NCBI GenBank assembly: GCA_964392065.1
Contig: CAYMOG010000016.1
Span: 1 to 25,832 of the forward strand
Direction of reading: 5' to 3'
From: JASBZA01 sp964392065
GTDB taxonomy: Bacteria; Bacillota; Clostridia; Saccharofermentanales; Fastidiosipilaceae
DNA length: 25,832 nt
This document shows positions 7,409 through 14,881 of the stretch, one piece after another. The translations under genes were made by a program, and so were the position numbers. Every line of letters begins with the position of its first letter. The stretch's first letter is position 1. Under the pieces are notes generated by a model that did no database searches, had not been told where the DNA came from, and worked only from the letters and a program-made list of their open reading frames with translations.

Positions 7409-8200
7409 TTACTCATCGATATTTTTCAGTCTGTCTAACTTCGCTTGTAGGTTCTCGATATATTTTAAATTCTCACCTTCATAGGTGCGGGGGACTTCTT
7501 TATTAGCATAGAAAGCATGTAGCACTTGGGACAGAGCTTGTGTCAATTCTTTGGAATTCTTATAATCTGCAGGGTTTAAAGGTGCGCCATAATGTACAAT
7601 GAGTCGTCTGCGTTTCATGCCTTTTTGCCAAAAACTAGGTTTTTTCATATGCCTAGAAAAAATTTCATAGCCTCCATCGATAAATGTTGGTACGACTAGT
7701 GTTTTTGCGTGTTTGGCAATGAAACCGCAACCATCTTGTATATGCCCTAATTTCCCATCCGCTGATCGGGTTCCTTCAGGGTGGATGAGGAGGATATTTC
7801 CATTCTCTAATTGCTTGATACATACCTTCAATGAAGTTAATGGATTGCCTTTACGATCGAGTGGAATGCCACGACCAACACGCATCATGATTTTACCGAA
7901 GAGACCATGATCGGTTTCTAATTCCTTGGCTGCCAGACAAGTGAGTTTTTCGTACTGAGAAGTATTTAAACCCATACTTGCAATCAGGCCATCCACATAG
8001 GTCTCATGGTTTGGGGCCAGTATATAGGGAGCGGATTCTGGGAGATTTTCTACTCCGCGTATTTCAAATCGTGTACAGGTTCGGATAAGTACTTTGCCTA
8101 TAAAAGTAAATAATCTTCCCGTAAAACCTCGTTCTACGGGCTGAATACGACTTATTTCATGTTCTAATGCTTTTCTCTTGGCTTCTTTCTCTTGTGACAC
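7409..8200 (-). CDS. PlsC-type 1-acyl-glycerol-3-phosphate acyltransferase
   Basis: A 263-residue lysophospholipid acyltransferase of the PlsC superfamily, which transfers an acyl chain to the sn-2 position of a lysophospholipid at the inner membrane face. The catalytic HX4D motif is H65-ETYV-D70 in PNHETYVDG; the glycerol-phosphate binding motif is PEGTRS at 141-146. A hydrophobic stretch near residues 28-41 may contact the membrane. The C-terminus is charged and not membrane-spanning. The family includes PlsC itself and enzymes that re-acylate lysolipids. The neighbouring ACP and acyl ligase suggest use of acyl-ACP, perhaps from recycled fatty acids. The gene is divergent from the ligase and convergent with the ACP gene. 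Confidence 0.88.
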   Translation of the reverse strand: MSQEKEAKRKALEHEISRIQPVERGFTGRLFTFIGKVLIRTCTRFEIRGVENLPESAPYILAPNHETYVDGLIASMGLNTSQYEKLTCLAAKELETDHGLFGKIMMRVGRGIPLDRKGNPLTSLKVCIKQLENGNILLIHPEGTRSADGKLGHIQDGCGFIAKHAKTLVVPTFIDGGYEIFSRHMKKPSFWQKGMKRRRLIVHYGAPLNPADYKNSKELTQALSQVLHAFYANKEVPRTYEGENLKYIENLQAKLDRLKNIDE

Positions 8201-8246
8201 TTTTGGCCTCTTCTAATTATTTAATATCTTAGCTGATTGTTTCTTC

Positions 8247-8274
8247 ATTCTACAGGAAATCATGGTAAAATCAA
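8247..8274 (-). promoter_or_regulatory. Promoter of the PlsC-type gene
   Basis: On the minus strand: TTGATT (8269-8274), 16-base spacer, TAGAAT (8247-8252). It lies 47 bases upstream of the start codon. Its -35 edge is 3 bases from the FabT-like palindrome. Confidence 0.6.
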
Positions 8275-8277
8275 AAT

Positions 8278-8294
8278 ACTTTGAATATCAAACT
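8278..8294. promoter_or_regulatory. FabT-like operator palindrome
   Basis: ACTTTGAATATCAAACT is a 17-base palindrome with 7-base arms (one mismatched pair) around a 3-base centre. It closely resembles the FabT box as I recall it (AGTTTGATTATCAAATT). It lies just upstream of the minus-strand -35 and touches the plus-strand -35 position, so one bound dimer could affect both divergent genes. The nearby MarR gene is the obvious candidate regulator. Confidence 0.6.
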
Positions 8295-8320
8295 ATTTTG
8301 CAAGGTTTGAATTTTATAAT
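8292..8320 (+). promoter_or_regulatory. Promoter of the acyl ligase gene
   Basis: A perfect TATAAT (8315-8320) lies 24 bases before the start codon. The -35 position at 17-base spacing (8292-8297, ACTATT) is poor and is partly covered by the palindrome, which fits a regulated promoter. Confidence 0.5.
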
Positions 8321-8344
8321 CAGTATATATCAGGAGGTCATAAG

Positions 8345-10174
8345 TTGAAAGTTTATACAGGTCAAGTAATACAGGAGGCCAATGCCTTTAGAGATTTTAA
8401 GGAAATGGTAGCCCATAGTGAGATGACTTATGGAGATAACGATGCGTACATGTTTCGACGTGCTCCTAGAACCGAGGTATTGAAACGTAGTTTCTGTGAT
8501 TTTGCTCGAGACGTAAGAGCTATGGCAGAGTTTTTTATCACGCTAACTGAGCGTAATCCTAGAGCGCATATTGCTTTTATAGATAAGAATTCTTATGAGT
8601 GGATGGTAACGCATTTGGCCGCTATGTGTTCACATCGCGTGTCTGTTCCTCTCGATAATCAGCTCCCTGATGGTGAAGTGATTAATCTGATTGATCGAGG
8701 AGATGTAGAAATTTTCATTACGAATTTAAGGCATTATGAAGCGGCGAAAAAGGCATTTTTAGAAAACCCTAGCCTTCATACGCTAATATTTAATGATTTA
8801 ACCTTGGAGCCAAAGGATAATGTTCCCGATTTCCCTGAAGCACCCGTGGGGAAGCGAATCTTACTATTGAGTGAGGCTTTGGCTGAAGGGCAAGCTTTAC
8901 GTGATCAGGGAAGTCAAGGGTATGAGGCTGTAGAGATTGACCCTAGAGAAATGACGGCTATTTTCTTCACTTCAGGTACGACTGCCCAAGCCAAAGGGGT
9001 TATGCTCTCCCAAGAAAATATTCTAGAAAATATTTATAGTATTGCCAGTACCGTTGCCGTTTATCCAGGAGAACGTTTCTTATCTATATTACCTATTCAT
9101 CATACGTTTGAACATACGACCGCCCAGATTTATCCATTAGGCTATGGCTGTACGGTCTGTTATGCGGATGGTTTAAGACATCTAGCAGAAAATTTACAAG
9201 AATGGAAAATTTCTGCTATGGCGGGTGTACCGACCTTATTCGAAAGTATGTGGAGGATTTTACTTAAGGGAATTGACGAGAGTGGCAAGAAATATATTGT
9301 GAAATTTGCAAGACCTATTGCAAGAAGCCTGGAAAAATCAGGGATTAAGATCAGACGTAAGGTGTTTTCTCAAATTCTTGAGAAATTAGGGGGGAATCTA
9401 CGCTTGTTTGTTGTAGGTGCAGCTCCTTCTGATATTGAAGTGATTAAGGGTTTCAATGACATAGGAATTGATTTTTATCAAGGTTATGGTCTAACCGAAC
9501 ACTCACCAGTTGCTTCCGCTTGTAACCCGAAAATAAATGTAGAAGGTAGTGTCGGACCTCCACTCTATAATGTGGAGATTGCGATTTCAGAAGACGATAG
9601 TCTAGAAGCTGGACAAGGTGAAGTACTTGTACGTAGTAAATCTACAATGCTTGGATACTACAAAAACGAAGAGGCTACTCGAGAAGTAATTGACGAAGAG
9701 GGCTGGCTTCACACCGGAGATATGGGCTATTTTGATCACACGGGTTCTTTACATATAACAGGACGCTATAAATCGGTTATTGTATTATCCTCTGGTAAGA
9801 AGGCTTTCCCAGAAGAAATTGAGAACCTCTTCCATAATACACCAGGTATTCTGGCAACTTTGGTCTGGGGTGAAGAAAATAATCGTGATCAAGTTGACAT
9901 TGGTGTGCGTTTTGAAATTGATGAAGCGGCCATGCCGATTGCAGAGAAGACGAGTGAAGATGAGATCCGTCTGTATTTGGCCAAAGTCCTAAAAAACGTG
10001 AACCAACAGCTACCGAGCTATAAGCAAATTAAGTATTTCGTTTATTCTTCAGAGAAGATTATTAGAAACACTACACTGAAGATAAAAAGAAATGATGAAA
10101 TCGATCGTATGCATTTAGCCTTTTTAGAAAAAGAGAAGAAACTCAGAGAACTCGATGGTTCTAGAATTTATTAA
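8345..10174 (+). CDS. AMP-forming long-chain acyl-CoA/acyl-ACP synthetase
   Basis: A 609-residue ANL-superfamily ligase that activates a fatty acid with ATP to acyl-AMP and passes it to CoA or the ACP pantetheine. The phosphate loop is TSGTTAQAKG (209-218), followed by the adenine-site YGLTE (381-385), HTGD (456-459) and GRYKS (473-477). The C-terminal catalytic lysine is probably in TTLKIKR near residue 590. The hinge residue after GRxK is Ser rather than the common Asp. The start is a TTG with GGAGG 7 bases upstream; no ATG or better-placed start competes. The adjacent ACP and PlsC-type genes suggest acyl-ACP synthetase activity, as in the E. coli Aas ligase half. Acyl-CoA synthesis is the alternative. 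Confidence 0.88.
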   Translation: MKVYTGQVIQEANAFRDFKEMVAHSEMTYGDNDAYMFRRAPRTEVLKRSFCDFARDVRAMAEFFITLTERNPRAHIAFIDKNSYEWMVTHLAAMCSHRVSVPLDNQLPDGEVINLIDRGDVEIFITNLRHYEAAKKAFLENPSLHTLIFNDLTLEPKDNVPDFPEAPVGKRILLLSEALAEGQALRDQGSQGYEAVEIDPREMTAIFFTSGTTAQAKGVMLSQENILENIYSIASTVAVYPGERFLSILPIHHTFEHTTAQIYPLGYGCTVCYADGLRHLAENLQEWKISAMAGVPTLFESMWRILLKGIDESGKKYIVKFARPIARSLEKSGIKIRRKVFSQILEKLGGNLRLFVVGAAPSDIEVIKGFNDIGIDFYQGYGLTEHSPVASACNPKINVEGSVGPPLYNVEIAISEDDSLEAGQGEVLVRSKSTMLGYYKNEEATREVIDEEGWLHTGDMGYFDHTGSLHITGRYKSVIVLSSGKKAFPEEIENLFHNTPGILATLVWGEENNRDQVDIGVRFEIDEAAMPIAEKTSEDEIRLYLAKVLKNVNQQLPSYKQIKYFVYSSEKIIRNTTLKIKRNDEIDRMHLAFLEKEKKLRELDGSRIY

Positions 10175-10178
10175 TCCG

Positions 10179-10207
10179 AAGCCCGAGAAATCGGGCTTTG
10201 TTTTATA
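10179..10207 (+). terminator. Acyl ligase terminator
   Basis: Perfect 8-bp GC-rich stem (10179-10186 with 10191-10198) closed by a GAAA tetraloop, then TGTTTTAT. It begins 4 bases after the stop codon. Confidence 0.9.
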
Positions 10208-10266
10208 GTTAAACAAACGGTTATGTACTTAAATAAGGACAAATTGGAAAGGGATCCTGTGCTATT

Positions 10267-10725
10267 ATGGATAAAGAAATCAAAAATTTAAGATGTTTAC
10301 ATAGGTGTACACATAAGGTAGCCTACTATGAAACGGATGCAATGCGTATAGTACATCACAGTAACTATTTAAGATGGATGGAAATTGCACGTTGTGATTT
10401 CCTAGAAGCGATTGCATTGCCTTTTAGTAGTCTAGAAGCAAATGGAATAAGTAGTCCTGTGCTCCATGCAGAGCTTGACTATAAGCGTCCAGCCCGCTTC
10501 GAAGACGAAGTGGAAATTGCGCTATATGGTCTTCAATATGATGGACTACGCTATGCGTTTTATTATGAAATTTCTCGAGACGGAGATATTTTAGTTGAAG
10601 CGAAGACTAGGCACTGTTTCGTTGATTTAGACAGGGGAAGACCTATGTCCTTGAAACGCAGTGCAGAGGACATGCATGAAAAACTTCAAATTGCTTTTGG
10701 AGGTGATAGGTATGACAGTAGATAA
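10267..10725 (+). CDS. Hotdog-fold acyl-CoA thioesterase (YbgC/FadM-like)
   Basis: A 152-residue 4HBT-type thioesterase that hydrolyses acyl-CoA or acyl-ACP thioesters. The family signature is YYETDAMRIVHHSNYLRWMEIAR at residues 20-42 (longest conserved block), with D24 as the catalytic Asp, H30/H31 and N33-Y34. A second conserved stretch, DYKRPARFEDEVEI, forms the central sheet. The family normally works as a tetramer in the cytosol. A purine-rich binding site (GGAAAGGGA) precedes the ATG. The sirtuin start overlaps its end by 14 bases, so it heads a four-gene unit with addB and addA. A role in trimming acyl thioesters from the adjacent lipid cluster is plausible, but a terminator separates the two transcripts. 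Confidence 0.88.
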   Translation: MDKEIKNLRCLHRCTHKVAYYETDAMRIVHHSNYLRWMEIARCDFLEAIALPFSSLEANGISSPVLHAELDYKRPARFEDEVEIALYGLQYDGLRYAFYYEISRDGDILVEAKTRHCFVDLDRGRPMSLKRSAEDMHEKLQIAFGGDRYDSR

Positions 10726-11476
10726 GCAAATACAAATTTTTAAACATCTATTAAAAGATAAAGAAAATATCGTATTCTTCGGTGGTGCCGGCGTATCGAC
10801 AGCAAGTGGGATTCCTGATTTCCGTAGTCCATCAGGTTTGTATAGTGAAGGAAGAAATGCAGGTAGACCATGGAATACCTATGCACCAGAAACCTTGCTA
10901 AGCCATAGTTTTTTTATGGAACATACGGATTGGTTTTATGAATATTATAAGGAAAATGTCCTACATCCTGAGGCGAGACCTAGTACATGCCATAATGTGT
11001 TAGCAAAATGGGAGGAAGTAGGGAAACTTCGCGCAGTGATTACACAAAATATTGATGGTTTACATCAGTTAGCAGGGTCTAGGGAAGTCGTTGAGCTCCA
11101 TGGTACGACATGGGAGAATTATTGTATGACCTGCGGTGCAGACTATTCATTGGATTATGTCATAGAACAAGAAGGTATACCTTATTGTGATTTAAGCCAT
11201 TGCAAGGGTATAGTAAGGCCTAATGTGACCTTATATGAAGAGCAACTTCCACCTGGTAGCATGGAAAAAGCGATTATGCATATACAAGAAGCGGACTTAT
11301 TAATTATTGCAGGCACGTCTCTTGCTGTCTATCCTGCGGCTGGTTTGATTCATTATTTTCGGGGACAAGATACCGTTCTAATTAATCTGGGACCAACTCC
11401 AATGGATAATGAAGTGAGCCTTCCTATACAAGCAGATATTAATCTTGTATTTTCAGAACTTGATACTATATTCTGA
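10712..11476 (+). CDS. cobB: NAD-dependent protein deacylase (Sir2 family)
   Basis: A 254-residue sirtuin that removes acetyl or other acyl groups from protein lysines, using NAD and releasing nicotinamide and O-acyl-ADP-ribose. The NAD site is GAGVSTASGIPDFR (25-38) and TQNIDGLH (111-118). The catalytic base is H130 in VELHG. The zinc ribbon is complete with C138, C141, C159 and C164, and GTSLAVYPA closes the Rossmann part. The region after the ribbon reads RPNVTLYEEQLP, where many sirtuins have RPxVVxFGE; this resembles clostridial, class U-like members. An earlier ATG at 10661 is in frame, but ATG 10712 has a strong GGAGGTGA site and the proper family start. The gene overlaps the thioesterase by 14 bases and sits 18 bases before addB. 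Confidence 0.93.
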   Translation: MTVDKQIQIFKHLLKDKENIVFFGGAGVSTASGIPDFRSPSGLYSEGRNAGRPWNTYAPETLLSHSFFMEHTDWFYEYYKENVLHPEARPSTCHNVLAKWEEVGKLRAVITQNIDGLHQLAGSREVVELHGTTWENYCMTCGADYSLDYVIEQEGIPYCDLSHCKGIVRPNVTLYEEQLPPGSMEKAIMHIQEADLLIIAGTSLAVYPAAGLIHYFRGQDTVLINLGPTPMDNEVSLPIQADINLVFSELDTIF

Positions 11477-11494
11477 TAATCTTGAGGAGGATTT

Positions 11495-14400
11495 ATGACG
11501 AAGTGTACTCTTGTTTATGGTAAAGATCGTAGAGTCTTGGCCCGTTATATGCGAGAATCTCTCGCCCAAGTGAATCGAGAAAACCCCCTCCAGAGAGCCT
11601 TTCTTATTGTGCCAGAACAATTGAAAGCCAGCACAGAGCGTTTGTATTTTCATGAAGCAGAAGAACGTACTTTGCTCCTCTCCGAAGTCGTTAGTTTCAG
11701 ACGTTTTGCGATGCGCATGATGGAACTAGCGGGAGGAGAGAGTCGGCAAGGGATTAGTCAGGGTATGCAAGCTTTTCTCTTGGGTCAGGTTCTTAAGGAA
11801 CTGAAACCGGAATTAAGCGCTTACGGAGAAGCCATTCATAAGAGTAGTTTCTTGTCTTTTTTAGGGGAGACTATTGGTGATTTCTTGCGCTATGATATCG
11901 CGTCCTCAGACTTGGCAGAGGCAGCTCAAGAGGCTGAGTCTCGTCAAGAACTTCGTTATGCCCAGAAATTTACAGATTTATCTAGGATTCTAGGTGCTTA
12001 TCAGAAGCGTTTAGAAGACTTGAATTTAAGTCCTGGCGATTTACTCTTGAACCAACTGGCAGACTTACTTGAAGAACTTTTATTTGTATTACAAGAGACG
12101 GGTGGTGAGTGGAGTAATCTTCCAAATCCTTGGTCCAACTATGATTTCTTGGCAGATGCAAAAGTCTTTATCCATGGTTTCGGTATTAGTCGAAACTTTA
12201 CACCCCAGGAAAATCGTATTGTTATAGCGTTAGCGAATATTTGCCAAGAAATTCAGATTTCTGCTGAAGCAGATATTTTACCACGTCAAGAAGAAGCCGT
12301 AGATTATGGTACTCCACAATTTAGGCCTGGTCGTTCCTTGCTATGGAGTTTAGATCATCTTATGGATGTGCAGCATGTGCATTTGCCAACAGCTGAATTA
12401 AGTCCTGTGTATCATCTGCAGTATTTTTCCGATAGAAAAGATGAAATTTCTTGGGCTGCTGGAGAAGTCAAACGTTTACTGGTAGAGGAAAATATTTGGC
12501 CTGATCGGATAGCAATTGCTTTGGCCAATCCTGCCTATGCCTTGGAGATGCAAATCGCTCTCAAACGTTTAAATATTCCTTTTTATGCAAATGATGAGTT
12601 ACAAGAATCCGAGTCTGCATTCGTGCGTTATATGGATAATCTCTTGCAAATCTTACGGTTCGGTTTTACTGAAGAATACGTGATGCCTATATTACGTAGT
12701 CCCTATACACCTATGACCGATGAGGAAGCGGATACGTTCGAGAATTTCTGCTTATCGAGAGGTATTGTCAGAGAGGCCTTGTGGGAGGATGTACGTTTCA
12801 GTGAAACCTGGCAGGTACCGGATACAATAGACGAAGATGAGGAAGAAGAGCAATTAGAAGAGAAAGAAGAAGCAGAAGATACGCAAGCTATTCTTCTGGG
12901 AAGTGGTCAATATTATAAGGGTTTACGTGATGAAAACTTGGGTGCTCTGTTGACTCTAACACAAGCATTTCGAGGAGAACATTCGGTTATTCAGTTTGTG
13001 AAATTGCTCATGTCTTATTTACAAGTAGTAGAAATGGAAGAACAAATTTCTACTAGAAGTCAGGAATTAATTGAGAATAGTCAAGAACTTTTCGCAGAAC
13101 ATGAAGTGAAATCCTGGAATTTATTAATCGAGTTATTTCAGGAGTTTATGGCAGTGGACCCTGAAGCAGTACTTACAGCCGAGGATTTTCTACATTTTAT
13201 CCATGAAGCTATTCTACAAGGTATAAAACGGCGCATTCCTGCCATGGGAAACCAAGTCATTTTAGCTTCAATTAATCAAGTGGCTCAAGAGGAACAAGAC
13301 TATATTTTTGTTTTAGGAGCAGAACAGAAGGTTTTACCAGGCAAAGGATTTCAGGGAAGCCTGCTCAATGTGGCGGATAGACAAACCATGAATGAATACA
13401 TAGGTAGTCAGCTGCCTAACAATGAGGAGCTAAGGCTCTATGCCGGAAGATCGCATTTGTATGGGATTGGAGCTCTGGCCCAATTCGTCTACATCTCTTA
13501 TACCGGAACCGATGAACAAGCTTCAGAAATCATGGAAGAATTGTCCTCGGCTTATGGGATTAAAATGCATAGCCATGACCATATCCTCTCTCTTCATGAT
13601 CCTGTATTGGCAGCGCCGAAACAGGCGTGGGCCTATGCGCTGGAAAATCGTACATTCTTCGAGACGAGTACAAGCTTTAGTGACTTAGAAAACTACATAC
13701 GTACTCAAGACCCTCAGCATTACGCGCACAGTTTAAGGCAGGGAGAATACCGAGAACTCCAGAGAGAAGGAGCACTAAATTTATCGCCCGGCCTAGTGGA
13801 AGCTTATTTGCCAAAGGATTCAAACTGGTCTGTTTCTCGATTGGAAAAATATGCGTCCTGTCCTTTTGCTTTCTATTCGCGCTATATGTTGGGACTGAAG
13901 AACAGGGACGTTTGGATTCCTGAAGCATCGGATTATGGAAATTTACTCCATAAATACTTCGAATTGGCCCAGATGGATTTAGAACTTAGACTTCAAGAAT
14001 CAGATGATAGGCAAGAAACACTACAGGCGATTAGAGATCAGTTTACCCCTGAATATATTGATGAAGTATTTGAGAGAGCTAGACTAGAAGAACCATCAGT
14101 CGGCGTGTTTTGGGAAGATGGAGAGCCCTTTGGGCTGCTGCACAAAGCAAAACGCGCAGCCCATGTGTCGAGTTTGATGCAACTTGAAGAATTGAACAAG
14201 GATAAAGTCCAATGGGTGCCAGCTATGGAGGAATGGAGTTTCGGTCCTGAAGATGGAAGAGGCTATTCCATTCAGTATAAGGATATGGAAATTGCCTTCA
14301 ATGGTCGGATTGACCGAGTTGATCTTGCTGAGAATAATGACGGGCGTTGGGGACGAATGCTCGATTATAAGACGGGACAAAAACGCGTTTCTTACCCTAA

Positions 14401-14881
14401 TTTATATTATGGATTAGATCTACAATTGCCGATTTACTTAAGTGCATTTGAATCTTTACATCCGGATTATAAAGCGAAGGATGCAGCCTATGTACCCTTG
14501 ACTTTCCCAACGCTTAATCGTAGTGAAGCGGTTCTTCCTGAAGATGAAGACGTTGAGAGTGAAGTTAAGAAAACCTTGAAGTTTAGTAATATTGATTTGG
14601 AAGTAGAGGACTTGGCCAAGGTCATGAAACGAAGCCAGAAGCTAACCGGACAATATGTGGAGCGGATGTATGGAGGCGATTTCTCCGCCCACCCTGTCTC
14701 CACAGAAAATAGTAAGAGCCCTTGTACCTACTGTGAGTTTCGTAGTTTATGCAGGGTTGATCAAAGGTATATTGACTTGGAAGTAAAAGACAATATTAAA
14801 GATTTGGCGACAGAGGTTTCTGGAAGCAATATTACACAATTTAAGCAAGCATTAATTGAATTACTCAAGGAGGATGCATAA
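11495..14881 (+). CDS. addB: ATP-dependent helicase/nuclease subunit B (AddB/RexB)
   Basis: With AddA this 1128-residue protein forms the helicase-nuclease that resects double-strand DNA ends and loads recombinase. The C-terminal RecB-type nuclease shows GRIDRVD and LDYKTG (D957, K959). The iron-sulfur cysteines are C789 (YASCPFAFY) and C1077, C1080 and C1086 (PCTYCEFRSLC), the pattern known from AddB. The N-terminus, CTLVYGKDRRVLARYM, lacks the GxGKT Walker A loop that B. subtilis AddB has, so ATP binding by this subunit is probably lost, as in RexB-type proteins. A run of Asp/Glu (about 442-460) forms an acidic insert. GAGGAGG lies ahead of the ATG. Its stop overlaps the addA start by one base, indicating coupled synthesis. 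Confidence 0.95.
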   Translation: MTKCTLVYGKDRRVLARYMRESLAQVNRENPLQRAFLIVPEQLKASTERLYFHEAEERTLLLSEVVSFRRFAMRMMELAGGESRQGISQGMQAFLLGQVLKELKPELSAYGEAIHKSSFLSFLGETIGDFLRYDIASSDLAEAAQEAESRQELRYAQKFTDLSRILGAYQKRLEDLNLSPGDLLLNQLADLLEELLFVLQETGGEWSNLPNPWSNYDFLADAKVFIHGFGISRNFTPQENRIVIALANICQEIQISAEADILPRQEEAVDYGTPQFRPGRSLLWSLDHLMDVQHVHLPTAELSPVYHLQYFSDRKDEISWAAGEVKRLLVEENIWPDRIAIALANPAYALEMQIALKRLNIPFYANDELQESESAFVRYMDNLLQILRFGFTEEYVMPILRSPYTPMTDEEADTFENFCLSRGIVREALWEDVRFSETWQVPDTIDEDEEEEQLEEKEEAEDTQAILLGSGQYYKGLRDENLGALLTLTQAFRGEHSVIQFVKLLMSYLQVVEMEEQISTRSQELIENSQELFAEHEVKSWNLLIELFQEFMAVDPEAVLTAEDFLHFIHEAILQGIKRRIPAMGNQVILASINQVAQEEQDYIFVLGAEQKVLPGKGFQGSLLNVADRQTMNEYIGSQLPNNEELRLYAGRSHLYGIGALAQFVYISYTGTDEQASEIMEELSSAYGIKMHSHDHILSLHDPVLAAPKQAWAYALENRTFFETSTSFSDLENYIRTQDPQHYAHSLRQGEYRELQREGALNLSPGLVEAYLPKDSNWSVSRLEKYASCPFAFYSRYMLGLKNRDVWIPEASDYGNLLHKYFELAQMDLELRLQESDDRQETLQAIRDQFTPEYIDEVFERARLEEPSVGVFWEDGEPFGLLHKAKRAAHVSSLMQLEELNKDKVQWVPAMEEWSFGPEDGRGYSIQYKDMEIAFNGRIDRVDLAENNDGRWGRMLDYKTGQKRVSYPNLYYGLDLQLPIYLSAFESLHPDYKAKDAAYVPLTFPTLNRSEAVLPEDEDVESEVKKTLKFSNIDLEVEDLAKVMKRSQKLTGQYVERMYGGDFSAHPVSTENSKSPCTYCEFRSLCRVDQRYIDLEVKDNIKDLATEVSGSNITQFKQALIELLKEDA

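Noticed and set aside
10661..10711. 17-residue extension of the sirtuin from an upstream ATG
   Set aside because: GGAGGTGA directly precedes ATG 10712, and the extension lies inside the thioesterase gene without family support.
12968..12985. GAAC-ATTC-GGTT inside addB as a second LexA box
   Set aside because: The right arm does not match GTTC, and the site is deep in coding sequence without a promoter.
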